NCBI GenBank assembly: GCA_039654915.1
Contig: CM077594.1
Coordinates: 106,592,893-106,656,892 of the forward strand
DNA from: Aquilaria yunnanensis
Lineage: Eukaryota; Streptophyta; Magnoliopsida; Malvales; Thymelaeaceae
Direction of reading: 5' to 3'
DNA length: 64,000 nt
Shown here: piece by piece, positions 43,001 to 54,556 of the stretch
Position numbering within the stretch: position 1 is the stretch's first letter
Layout of the letters: each line of letters begins with the position of its first letter
Position numbers and translations under genes: made by a program
The notes under the pieces: generated by a model
The model's input: only the letters and a program-made list of their open reading frames with translations
Told to the model about the DNA's origin: nothing
Databases searched by the model: none

Positions 43001-43499
43001 ATGTGAAAGTGAGGAACTAACAAGCTGCACTAGGTATAACATATAGTTACTCTAAAAGTAATTAGTACAATATTTTTGTGTTTAATTGATTGCCTAGCAA
43101 TAGAATACCAGTGGACTAGGCTAAGCGATCCATCTAGGTCTAATGGATTAACCACCCATTTTAGTACTTCTTCCTAATTTATAGATGTAAACAGTCCTCG
43201 TAAGGGGAAGATTTTAAAATACCCGGTCAGTATCGATACCCCCCGTTTTTCAGAATTCCTCAAACTTTTTAGAATGTTTCAGTTAAGGACCTATGTTAGA
43301 AATTAGTAGTAAAAAGACCATTGGACTGGTAGAGTAAAATGCAATGTATTGATCCGGTAACAGGTTGCAAGGGAGAAGCGATAGGCGGGAACAGAGGAAA
43401 AAGAAGTGGAAATTACTGAAATGGGTAAAGCAAATATAAAATATATATTTATTTTAAGGTATTATGGGTATTAAATATAAATATATATTATTCAAAAAT

Positions 43500-43940
43500 A
43501 TAATTGTACGCAATAATTTTTGTACCACTTTAACCATTTTTTTAATATTTAATCACTTTTCTTAAAATTTTTTTAGCTTTTTTCTAATTTTAATCGCTTT
43601 TCTGTATATTTAACCATTTTTTAAAATTGTTTTTTGTAGATGTGTTTCGCTTATTTTTTAATTTACTCGTTTTTTTAAATTATTTATTGCACTTCAGAAT
43701 TAGTTATCACTTTTTCGGTTTTTATTAGCGTTACAAAAAATTTACCATTTTTTTTAAACATTTATCACTTTTTTTTTTAAAATGTTATCGCTTTTTCATA
43801 TATTTAATAGTTTTTTAAAACATGTAATAGTTTTTTTTTACATTTAATCACTTTTTTAAGAAATTGTCGCTTTTGTTGGTTTTTATCACTTTTTTAAAAA
43901 TATTTATGGCATTTAAAATCTGTATTCATAATATCAAACA
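43500..43940. repeat. T-rich degenerate repeat, left block
   Basis: Degenerate units of the form TTTATCACTTTTTTAAAAAT and TTTAATCACTTTTTT. A GTAGATGTGTTTCGCT-containing stretch near 43636 recurs at about 47742, so the block is repeated on the far side of the minisatellite. Confidence 0.65.
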
Positions 43941-43954
43941 CTAATATAATAATA

Positions 43955-46505
43955 GGGTTATATTGGCACCAAATTAAGGTTAAGTGGTACCAGTTTAAGG
44001 TTATAGTGGTACCAAATTATGGTTATGCTGATACCAACTTAAGGTTCTACTTCATATTGGTACCAAAGTAAGGTTTAATAGTACCAATTTAAGGTTCTAG
44101 TGGTACCTAGTTATGGTTTTTGTGGTATCAAATTAAGGTTTCAATGGTCCCAAGTTAAGGTTATAACGGTACTAAATTAAATTTTTGTGATACCAAGTTA
44201 AGGTTATTGTGGTACCAAGTTAGGGTTCTAATGGTACCAAGTTAAGGTTATACTGGTACCAATTTAAGGTAAAGTGGTACCAGTTTAAGGTTCTAGTGGT
44301 ACCAAATTATGATTATGCTGATACCAACTTAAGGTTCTACTGATACCAACTTAAGGTCATATTGGTACCAAAGTAAGGTTTAATAATACCAAGTTAAGGT
44401 TCTAGTGGTACCTAGTTATGGTTTTTGTGGTACCAAATTAAGGTTTCAATGGTCCCAAGTTAAGGTTATAACGGTACCAAATTAAGGTTTTGTGATACCA
44501 AGTTAAGGTTATTGTGGTACCAAGATAGGGTTCTAATGGTACCAAGTTAAGGTTATACTGGTACCAATTTAAGGTAAAGTGGTACCAGTTTAAGGTTCTA
44601 GTGGTACCAAATTATGGTTATGCTGATAACAACTTAAGGTTCTACTAGTACCAACTTAAGTTCATATTGGTACCAAAGTAAGGTTTAATGATACCAAGTT
44701 AAGGTTGTACTGGTACCAATTTAAGGTAAAATGGTACCAGTTTAAGGTTATAGTGGTACCAAATTATGGTTATGCTGATACCAACTTAAGGTTCTACTGG
44801 TACCAACTTAAGGTCATATTAGTACCAAAGTAAGGTTTAATGGTACCAAGTTAAGGTTATACTGGTACCAATTTAAGGTAAAGTGGTACCAGTTTAAGGT
44901 TCGAGTGGTACCAAATTATGGTTATGCTGATACCAACTTAAGGTTCTACTGGTACCAACTTAAGGTCATATTGGTACCAAAGTAATGTTTAATGGTACCA
45001 AGTTAAGGTTGTACTGGTACCAATTTAAGGTAAAGTGGTACCAGTTTAAGGTTCTAGTGGTACCAAATTATGGTTATGCTGATACCAACTTAAAGTTCTA
45101 CTAGTATCAACTTAAGGTCATATTGGTACCAAAGTAAGCTTTAATGGTACCAAGTTAAGGTTGTACTGGTCTCAATTTAAGGTAAAGTGGTACCAGTTTA
45201 CAGTTTAAGGTTCTAGTGGTACCAAATTATGGTTATGCTGATACTAACTTAAGGTTTTACTAGTACCAACTTAAGGTCATATTGGTACCAAAGTAAGGTT
45301 TAATGGTACCAAGTTAAGGTTATACTGGTACCAATTTAAGGTAAAGTGGTACCAGTTTAAGGTTCTAGTGGTACCAACTTATGGTTATGTTGATACCAAC
45401 TTAAGGTTCTACTGGTACCAACTTTAGGTCATATTGGTGCCAAAGTAAAGTTTAATGGTACCAAGTTAAGGTTGTACTGGTACCAATTTAAGGTTAAGTG
45501 GTACTAGTTTAATGTTCTAGTGGTACCAAATTATGGTTATGCTGATACCAACTTAAGGTTCTACTGCTATCAACTTAAGGTTATATTGGTACCAAAGTAA
45601 GGTTTAATGGTACCAAGTTAAGGTTATATTGGTACCAATTTAAGGTAAAATGGTACCAGTTTAAGGTTATAGTGGTACCAAATTATGGTTATGTTGATAC
45701 CAATACCAACTTAAGGTTCTACTGGTACCAACTTAAGGTCATATTGGTATCAAAGTAAGGTTTAATGGTACCAAGTTAAGGTTGTACTGGTACCAATTTA
45801 AGGTAAAGTGGTACCAGTTTAACGTTCTAGTGGTACCAAATTATGGTTATGCTGATACCAACTTAAGGTTATACTGGTACCAATTTAAGGTCATATTGGT
45901 ACCAGTTTAAAGTTCTAGTGGTACCTAGTTATGGTTTTTGTGGTATCAAATTAAGGTTTCAATGGTCCCAAGTTAAGGTTATAACGGTACCAAATTAAGG
46001 TTTTTTGATACCAATTTAAGGTTATTGTGGTACCAAGTTAAGATTATACTGGTACCAATTTAAGATTTAGTGGTACCAGTTTAAGGTTATAGTGGTACCA
46101 AATTTTGGTTACGCTGATACCAACTTAAGGTTCTACTGGTACCAACTTAAGGTCATATTGGTACCAAAGTAAGGTTCAATGGTACTAGTTTAAGGTTCTA
46201 GTGGTACCTAGTTATGGCTTTTGTGGTATCAAATTAAGGTTTCAATGGTCTCAAGTTAAGGTTATAATGGTACCAAATTAAGGTTTTGTGATACTAAGTT
46301 AAGGTTATTGTGGTACTAAGTTAGGGTTCTAATGGTATCAAGTTAAGGTTATATTGGTACTAATTTAAGGTTCAATGGTACCAGTTTAAGGTTCTACTGT
46401 TACCAATTTAAGGTCATATTGGTACCAAGGTAGAGTTCAATGGTACCAGTTTAAGGTTCTAGTGGTATTAAGTTATGGTTTTTGTGGTATCAAATTAAGT
46501 TGTCA
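43955..46505. repeat. Minisatellite with 21-22 bp units in a 152-bp higher-order repeat
   Basis: Basic unit GGTACCAA(G/A)TTAAGGTT plus 4-5 variable bases. In the middle (about 44600-45850) seven distinct unit types recur in fixed order; the landmark AAATTATGGTTATGCT falls at about 44761, 44913 and 45065, giving 152 bp. The edges are more diverged and carry another unit order (CTAGTTATGG, TTTCAATGGTCCC). Almost every unit has a GGTACC site. Non-coding. Confidence 0.9.
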
Positions 46506-46650
46506 ATGATATTTATTTTATTAAATGTAATAATCACATATATTATTAAATATATTCAAACCAATAAATCATTTCTTTTTAGACCTAAAAAAGTTTAATT
46601 ATTGACTAATGATATAAATAATGTATATAATTATATAAAATAAATCTTAA
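46505..46650 (+). repeat. 145-bp direct repeat, copy A
   Basis: AATGATATTTATTTTATTAA to ATATAAAATAAAT. The second copy at 48093-48238 has a few differences. It lies immediately after the minisatellite. Confidence 0.8.
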
Positions 46651-46679
46651 TTCAGATGATTAAGGCGTTTTGTTTTAGG

Positions 46680-47095
46680 ATTAATAGGTTAGGATTATGA
46701 TTATGTTTAGGGTTAGGGATTTAATGTTAGGATTATAGTTAAGGTTAATGATAAGGGTTTAGGATTAAGGGTTAGGATTAGGATTACTTTTAGGGTTAGG
46801 GATTTAATATTATGATTTAGGATTAGGGATTAGGGTTTAGGGTTAGGGATCATGAATTAAGGTTAGGTCAAGGTTTAGGGTTTAGGGTTTAGGGTTTAGG
46901 GTTATGGTTTGGGTTAGAGTTATGGTTAGGTATTTAAGGTTAGGGTTAGTAATTCATTTAGGGTTGAGGATTAGGATTATAATTAAAGTTAGGGTTACAT
47001 ATAGTGTTAGAGTTCTTTCATCGAACAGGTCACTGAATATATAATTAGGGTTTAAGGTTAGGGTTAGAGCTTAGGGTTAGAGATTAAGGTTTAGG
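46680..47095 (+). repeat. Interstitial telomere-like tract
   Basis: Degenerate TTTAGGG / TTAGGG-type repeats over about 400 bp, with four perfect consecutive TTTAGGG units at 46874-46901. TTTAGGG is the common plant telomere unit. The surrounding units (GGTTAGGGATTTA, GGATTAGG) are eroded, indicating age. Confidence 0.85.
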
Positions 47096-47189
47096 TCATT
47101 ATAAGATTTTGTAATATGTTTATAAAATTTGAGGAAGATATGTGTAATTTTTAAACAAATTATTAAAAATTAATCAGATGTGATAATCT

Positions 47190-48790
47190 ATTTGGTACTA
47201 ATTTTTATCATTTTTAATTATTCATCATTTTTTTATATTTAATCACTTTTTTGAAAAAAATTTCACTACTTTTAGTTTTGTATCACTTCTTTTTTATTTA
47301 AACATTTTCATAAAATATTTATTGCATTTTAGAATTATTTATCACTTTTTCGGTTTTTAATAGCTTCTAAAAAATATTTACCATTTTTTTAATGTTTTTC
47401 ACTTTTTTTTCCCAGTTTTATCACTTTTTTATATTTAAACACTTATTTTATACTTAATCACTTTTTTCCTATATTATGTCCCTTTTTTTTATATGTTTTT
47501 ATCACTTTTTTAAAAATTTTATTGCATTTTAGATGTTTTTATCAGTTTTTCAGTATTTAATTGCTTTTTAAAAATATTGACAATTTTGTTAACATTGATC
47601 ACTTGTTTATATATTTTATTGCTTTTTGTTATATTTAATCATTTTTTAATATTTAATCAATTTTTTAAAAATTTTTCACTTTTTCAAGTTTTAATAGCTT
47701 TTTTTGTATATTTAATCATTTTTTTAAAAAAAAATCTTGCTTTTTGTAGATGTGTTTCGTTGATTTTTTTAATTTAATCCTTTTTTTAAATTATTTATTG
47801 CACTTTAGAATTATTTATCACTTTTTCATTTTTATTAGCATTTTAAAAAATTTACCATTTTTTTAAACATTTATCACTTTTTTTAACATGTAATAGCTTT
47901 TTTCAACATGTAATAGCCTTTTTGAACATGTAATTGCTTTTTTTAAGAAATTTTCATTTTTTTTTGTTTTTATCACTTTTTTAAAATATTTATTGCATTT
48001 AAAATATGTATTCATAATATAAAATACTAATATAATAATAAGTATAAATATGTATTTACTAAAAAGTATAGTTAATTAATAGATTTATATTTAATGATAT
48101 TTACTTTATTAAATATAATAATCACACATATTATTAAATATATTCAAAGAAATAAATCATTACTTTTTAGACCTACAAAAGTATAATTATTAACTAATGA
48201 TATCAATAATGTATATAATTATATAAAATAAATGGTACTTTTTTTAAATTTTATTCACTTTTTAAGTTTTTTATCACATTTTAAAATATTTATTACATTT
48301 TAGATATTTTTATAACTTTTTTGGTTTTTAATCTCTTTTAAAAAATATTTACCATTTTTTAACATTTATCATTTTTCTTAATATGTTATCAATTTTTTTT
48401 TATATTTAATCAATTTTTTTAATATTTATTTGCTTTTTTTTATCTAATCAATTTTTGATAAATATTTCAATTTTTTTAGTTTTTTTATTTAATATTTTAT
48501 TTAAATTATTTATTACATTTTAGAATTATTTATCACTTTTTTGGTTTTTAATAGCATTTTAAAAATATTTACCATTTTTTTAACATTTATTACTTTTTTA
48601 AAAAATTTTATCACTTTTTTAAAAAAAATTCAATTTTTTTTTTAATTTTTTTAATCACTTTTTAAAAATATTTACCTTTTTTTAACATTTATCACTTTTT
48701 TAATATTTAATTAATTTTTTTTAGTTTTAATCGCTTTTTTAAAAAAATATTTCACTTTTCTTAGTTTTTTATCACTGTTTTTTTTTTAGG
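47190..48790. repeat. T-rich degenerate repeat, right block
   Basis: Long run of TTTATCACTTTTT, ATTTATTGCATTTTAG and TTTACCATTTTTT units on the plus strand. It includes the second copy of the 145-bp direct repeat (48093-48238) and stretches matching the left block. Frames inside are Phe/Leu-rich artefacts. Confidence 0.65.
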
Positions 48791-48794
48791 TTAG

Positions 48795-49419
48795 ACTGGT
48801 CGCACTTTTAGAGTTACCACCTATAACCTGCAAAAGTAGGTCACTTTAAAACTTATTCATACTTGATCTAAATGGAATAGTCTAGGAAAAATAAAATAAA
48901 TATTTGGGACTAAAACGACAAAAATATAAAAGTATAGTTATGAAGAGTATTTTAAATCAAAACCTAATCTTTTGATCGGACGGTAAAAAACGAGACGGCA
49001 CCGTTACTCTCCATATATTTTAGAACGTTCCCCTCGCAGGGTTACCTTCATGGCAGAAGGACGTCATATACATTGCAAAGGTTTGGGATCAACTGTTCAA
49101 GTGTTCCGGCACTCCAGTTAATGTCCATAATTTGAGATTGGCTTTTGTTCTCTATTTTTTTTGTAATGATTCTTGATTTGCTCATCAAACAGTCAATACT
49201 ACTTGACTCTAATAATTCTAGTCATCTAGAGAACAGAGTTTGATCTATATATCCAGTAGGACCATTACCCTAGTACGTGTTTAATAATGCAATTAATTAC
49301 TATAACTCATATCTCGTCCAATCTTTAGTTTTCCAATTTTCTTTTTTTGTTGGTGTTCCAATTTCCAAACACAATCATGTTCTTTGAACACAATCAACCC
49401 CCAACCCCCCACAAAAAAA
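48795..49419. other. Intergenic before the TRM61 promoter
   Basis: AT-rich, with a short GC-balanced stretch at 48970-49130 that I do not recognise. No gene called. Confidence 0.4.
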
Positions 49420-49612
49420 AGAAAAAAAGACCAAGGGAAGATTTTATCCAGGATGTCTGTCTTATTTCGGTTGTTGGGCTTAATGAACCAAAGTCCAGAT
49501 GTAATCCTCGGAAATTTTGCTTCTTCAGACCCAGTTTCGACTGTTGGGCTTAGTGATACATTTCCCAATAAATCCTAATCTGACCTAAGTCGTCTTCTTC
49601 CCGCAGTTACAT
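49420..49612 (+). repeat. Duplicated promoter-like segment, copy A (TRM61 upstream)
   Basis: About 190 bp, from AGACCAAGGGAAGAT to CGTCTTCTTCCCG, shared with 60695-60890. It contains two TTGGGCTTA-type site-II-like motifs and AAAGTCCAGATGTAA, and lies 430 bp upstream of the TRM61 start, so it is likely part of that promoter. Confidence 0.65.
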
Positions 49613-50039
49613 CGCATTCTTTGGTTCGATCTTCAATTTCCCAACTTCTTTTGTGTTTTTCCCTTTTTTTTGTTTGGGTTTTTTTGTTTTTAAAGAAATC
49701 CGCTTCCTTGTGCTGCGACATTGCTGTTCTTCCCTCCCATCCGATTGAACTCTTTGTCCCACCTCAGCTGTGCCCCAATCAGATTATCGTCTTCTCGAAT
49801 CCTTGTCAGAAAAAGTACGCGAAATCAGAAGTTTCGATTGGTCGATGCTTGTTTTTACTTGCTTCTGTGCGTAGCCCGATTCTGTTATTGTATCATTTGT
49901 TAGTTGGTTTTATTTCTCTTTCCGGGAAATTAGTTTAGTTATAACTAGGACAATGGTTTGTTTATCCCTTTTAACAATGTCAATGTTGATGCCGTGCAGA
50001 GAATTTCGGATGCTTGGTTTCTGACAGACGAAGCTACTA

Positions 50040-51278
50040 ATGTGGGTCACTGACCCTTCGAAGAAGATAGGTTTCAATCGGCACATCCAAGATGGAGACT
50101 TGGTTATTGTCTATGAGAGGCATGACTCGATGAAGGCTGTTAAAGTAAGCGAGAATGCGGTTCTCCAGAACCGTTTCGGGGTATTTAAGCATTCGGATTG
50201 GATTGGGAAGCCATTTGGTTCCAAAGTGCTGAGCAACAAGGGTGGCTTTGTTTACTTGTTGGCCCCAACCCCGGAGTTGTGGACCCTGGTTTTGAGCCAC
50301 AGAACTCAGATTCTCTATATTGCAGATATTAGTTTTGTGGTTATGTACTTGGAAATTGTCCCAGGCTGTGTGGTTCTTGAATCGGGGACTGGCAGCGGGT
50401 CTCTGACGACTTCGCTTGCTAGGGCTGTGGCTCCTTCTGGGCATGTTTATACATTTGATTTCCACGAGCAGAGGGCTGTTTCAGCAAGGTATGGATGTTT
50501 TCATCGAAAGCTTAGTTCCAGATTTATTAGACCGCACATTGGAATTTGAGTCGTATTTACTTTGACAGGGCCGGAATTGGATTCTTTTTCTCTACTTCCT
50601 GTCATGAGACAATGTTTCTAAATGCGATTCCTCCTTTCTTGTGCAGACAGGATTTCGAACGGACTGGAATAAGTAGTTTAGTGACTGTTGGGGTTCGAGA
50701 TATTCAGGGTGAGGGGTTTCCAGATGAGTTCTCTGGGTTGGCCGATTCAGTATTTCTGGACCTACCTCAGCCATGGCTGGCCATTCCTTCGGCTGCCAAG
50801 ATGCTGAAACAGGATGGGGTTTTGTGCTCCTTCTCACCATGCATTGAACAAGTGCAACGCTCGTGTGAAACTCTTAGAACAGATTTTACGGGTAACCTCC
50901 CCTGCTTGTTTTGATTGCCATCTATTCTCACTTATTTGCTCTGTTGTCTGTGCTCAGGTGCTTGAAAGATTTTATGAAATGCTAGCAACTGTTGTTTGAT
51001 AGTGGTAATAAGATAAGTAATTCTTTTGGCGGTACACAGATATAAGGTCCTTTGAAGTACTGCTTCGTACTTATGAAGTATGCAAATGGAGAGCAGAATG
51101 CTCCAAAGTCGATGAAGGTGGTTCTGTTGGATCTCCGCCTCGCAAGAGGAGGCAGCCTTTACGTGAAGGAAGAGTGGAGGATGTTGCGAGCTCTGCCTTG
51201 GTCATGGCTCGACCATCTAGCGAGACTAGAGGTCACACTGGATACCTCACATTTGCCAGACTTAAATGTCTCTCATGA
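50040..51278 (+). CDS. TRM61: tRNA (adenine-58-N1)-methyltransferase catalytic subunit
   Basis: SAM-dependent enzyme that makes m1A58 in the T-loop of tRNAs, working as a complex with TRM6 in the nucleus. Three exons: 50040-50488, 50647-50891, 51040-51278; phases fit; 310 aa. Motifs: N-terminal barrel part with LQNRFGVFKHSDWIGKPFGS; then YIADISFVVMYLEIVPG; SAM-binding VLESGTGSGSLTTSLA; DFHEQRAVSA; SVFLDLPQPW (D-L-P-Q-P-W box); and the C-terminal GHTGYLTFARLKCLS just before TGA. The frame visible past 51278 is not coding. The 5' UTR may contain an intron ending near 49999 (TGCCGTGCAG). Best memory match is Arabidopsis At5g14600. Confidence 0.94.
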
Positions 51279-51705
51279 AAAAGCTTTTAATAAAGACACC
51301 CCCCCTGAACAGCCTTCCAACAGGGGCTCAAGAATTTTGTACTTAACTTTGGTGTTAATTGTGACTTCTCTGTGCTTGAAAGTTGAAAGGAAGCTCGAAT
51401 CGCATTCTTGACTAATGATGTTCTGATGTGCAAATTTTCAGCGATGCTAACTACATCAGTTTTCTTTTCGATTTTGGTAGTTTAGCTAGAAAATGTCAAG
51501 ATTTGATGTCCCGACAGAGGAAACCTATTAATAAATGTATCCTCAAGCCCAGCTTCTGTAATCTGAATCAACTATCTGACCGTAAAGAGAAGAAACTTTT
51601 TATATAAGTCATGATACAAATCGATATATATTTACAGGCTAATGTAACATAATCCTTGAGCCCATATTAATTTGGTGGCAAATAATATAAATGCTAAACT
51701 ATATT
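51279..51705 (+). other. TRM61 3' region
   Basis: 3' UTR and AT-rich flank. AATAAA-like words occur near 51530. Nothing else seen. Confidence 0.4.
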
Positions 51706-51718
51706 ATTTACAGTATAA

Positions 51719-51938
51719 TTTTTTTTTATTTTGATAATTAGAAGCATTACAAGTTATGTACGGTACTAGAGAGTTACCAAGGAAAGTTGGGCAAGAATCT
51801 ATCTGCTTCTTGAAACTTGGAGAGCGTCAAGCTACAAACTGGCAGAGAATAGTGCACAATGCACCTGGAGCAACTCGAACCTCATTGGCAGGAGGTGGAT
51901 GTCCGAGCACTCTGTCAATTGAGCTAAGTGCTACGGAC
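51719..51938 (-). mobile_element. tRNA-derived SINE
   Basis: On the minus strand the element begins GTCCGTAGCACTTAGCTCAA, with an A box (TAGCTCAATTGACAGAGTGC) and a B box (GGTTCGAGTTGC), then a body and an A-rich tail. It is flanked by the exact 13-bp target duplication ATTTACAGTATAA (51706-51718 and 51939-51951). About 220 bp, the usual plant SINE size; it relies on LINE machinery. It lies about 440 bp past the TRM61 stop. Confidence 0.85.
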
Positions 51939-51951
51939 ATTTACAGTATAA

Positions 51952-52535
51952 ATTAACAGAAGTGACTTCCACAATTCCTCAGTCATGTCCCCAACAATTC
52001 ATCATCAACTTCTTGTCCAATGCACGGATGTGTCAAATGCAACTGCTGTTGGGCATATAGATAGGACAGACTAATCAGTAAAAGCTGGTCATCATGTGAA
52101 CTATGTGGCAGCTATTTTAATGAATAATTAAAAAATTATCACCCATAAATTCATATTAGTCAATTAAAATTTTCCTTATTTTAATTTAGAGTTGGTCCAT
52201 TTTTATATTATTATTTTATTATTAATATGATTAGTTATGATTGAAACATAATATTGTACTTGCTTCATAAGGATGGATTTTTTTGTCACTAAAAAATAAT
52301 TAACTAAAAAATTTCATCTATTATCAACTCAAATTCCAATTTTTAATATCAATGAAAATTTTATTTAGAAAAATGCACTTTGAATTGAGCAATTATAGAC
52401 CAAATTATTTTATTAAACTATAAGGCTTTTGAATAAATAACTCTTAATACAAAACTTAATTTTCAACAAAAAAAAAATGACTGAAATGCAAAATTGTGTT
52501 TAATTTATTTTAATTAATTAACAGTTTAGCCATTA
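51952..52535. other. AT-rich intergenic
   Basis: No gene or clear repeat seen between the SINE and the next element. Confidence 0.4.
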
Positions 52536-52544
52536 ACTTAATCA

Positions 52545-54013
52545 ATGGTAAAGTTCAGCCCGGGTACTTTAGTTTTTATTTTTGTCTTAAATTAATACCT
52601 AACATTTAGATTTATTTTATCAAAGTACCTAAACTCACTTGTGTGCCTCAATAGGCGCTTTTCATTGATTTCACCATTAAATCAAACGGAAAATGTTGAT
52701 CTAGCATTAAATAATACTAAAATAAATTTAAAATAATAACTTTAAATCCTAAACTTTTACAATTACTAATTCTAAACCCTAAAATTTTTAGTAAAATCAA
52801 TTACTCTCCCAATGTCAGTCTCCCTCTCTCTCCTTCACCTAATTCTCTCTGCTCTGTCTCTCTTACTACCGCCCAGCCGACACCATTACCATCCAGCCAT
52901 CGTCCATGCCTTGAATTGAGCGAGAATTGACCTTCATCCACGTCTTGAAGTGAGTGAGAATTAGCCTTCGTCTCCCTTGAATCAAGTGAGTATCGAGCGA
53001 GGATTGACTCTCTAGATCCCACTTTTCGACGCCACAGGCACTCGTCGATTGACGCTCGAAGTGTAGGCTGTTTCTCAAAGTGGGTCTAAGGCATTTAGAT
53101 TCATGGGTTCGGAGGAGGGCGGAGAAATGGGAATGGCCATGGGATTGCAACTTTTGACTTCTGTGATGATGCACGCTCTGTGTTCAACGATATGCTTCAC
53201 CGACAACTGATGCCTTTTGGTCAAACAAATTTGTCTAAGGTGGTGGCATGTTCGGCGGAGGCCATTTGATGTCCGGTAGGAGGAGGGGAGAGGCGGGCAG
53301 AGGAGGCCATGAATAAGCAAGACGAGGATGAATCGGTTCCTCCGATAGCGTTGCCGACCGCATCTATGGCCGACGTCAGCAACCACGACTGCTTCCTCCA
53401 TTACAGACCTAGAGAAGTTCATCCGAGACGACAGCGGTGCTGACCTAAAAACTGTTTCCTCCGGCAACAGTGACGCTCGGATTTGTTACAAGTGTTGCTT
53501 CTTCAGCTACGGACCCAGAAACTTCTTCGGGAAAGTCGACACAACATTTACTGCGCCGATCCAGAGAGTGTGACAAACCCAGAAAACTTCAACGACAAAT
53601 TGAAGGAATTATTCGATAAAGTGAGAGTCTTGGCAGGTATGCCAAAAACATAGAGGGCTGAAGGCAGGTCAGACAGGTATTTGGGGAATACTGTGAGAAT
53701 TGAAAGGGGAGGGGCTTAGCAGGGGAGGCTAGGGAGAAGGAGGAACCGAGGCTAGCAAGAGTAGATTTAGAAGTTTAGGATTTACAATTGTTAATTAAAA
53801 AAATTTAAGGACCAAAATTGTAATCAAAATTTTATTTTAATATTATTTAATGTGACATCACCAATTTATATCCAACTTAATGACAAAATTGACAGAAATT
53901 ATCTCAATGGAACGAGTATAAATAGATTAGGTATCTTGCTGGAACAAATGTAAAGGTAGGATACTCATTTAGGATAAGAATAAAAGTTAAAGCACTCCCA
54001 GTGGACTTAACCC
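52545..54013. mobile_element. Pack-MULE-like non-autonomous element
   Basis: Roughly 240-bp diverged terminal inverted repeats: 52545-52800 against the reverse complement of 53760-54013, sharing words such as AGCATTAAATAATA / CACATTAAATAATA and TAAATCCTAAACTT. Flanking 9-mers ACTTAATCA (52536-52544) and ACTTAATAA (54014-54022) differ at one base, fitting a MULE duplication. The interior (about 52800-53750) is GC-richer than anything nearby and looks like captured gene sequence, but no source gene is recognised and all frames are broken. Confidence 0.6.
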
Positions 54014-54022
54014 ACTTAATAA

Positions 54023-54556
54023 AGATAAAAAGAATAGAATAGAAAAAATTAGGCAAAAATTTGAAACCGAGGAAATGAAAAAACTTTAAGTATTAAGAGT
54101 TCAACAATTGATTTAAAAAGGGTAAAAAAAAGAAAAATAATTTAGCTAAAAAATAAACATACCATCATGATCAATCTTCTGCTTTGGAAGGTGATAAAAA
54201 AAACAACAGAAAAGAAGTTTGGGGGCCAAGAGAGTAAATAAAAAGATTCAAGTCAAGTAGTTATTAAATTTGGGACCAAAATGCCCCGAGGTTTGAATTT
54301 AGAGACTGAAATGAAAGGCGCAGAAACGCATGGATTGAAACATGTTTCAACCAAAAAAAAATATGACACAAACTGAAACTGAGAAGATACCGACGCATGC
54401 CCCTAAAAAACACACCGCCTTACCGAAGGGGACCAACCTTCAAGAAATGTCAATCACGTTGGGAAGAAAGCAAAAAAAAAAAAAAAAAGTGGCACCTTCA
54501 TCACGGTTTTTTTCACCGTAAAAAACCCATCATCTTTTTGGAAAATAGTTATAATA
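54023..54556. other. AT-rich intergenic
   Basis: Contains A-rich runs and a short inverted CACGGTTTTTTTCACCGT at about 54505. No gene. Confidence 0.4.

Noticed and set aside
47577..47777. 66-aa hydrophobic frame
   Set aside because: Phe/Leu/Ile-rich artefact of the T-rich repeat block.
50037..50465. 142-aa frame antisense to TRM61 exon 1
   Set aside because: Shadow of a conserved coding exon in the other strand.
51850..51938. Possible tRNA gene on the minus strand
   Set aside because: A and B boxes are present but no closed cloverleaf; the A-rich tail and 13-bp target duplication identify a SINE head.
52801..53467. Minus-strand 73-130 aa frames inside the Pack-MULE-like element
   Set aside because: Short overlapping frames without recognisable domain; they most likely reflect the GC-richer captured DNA.
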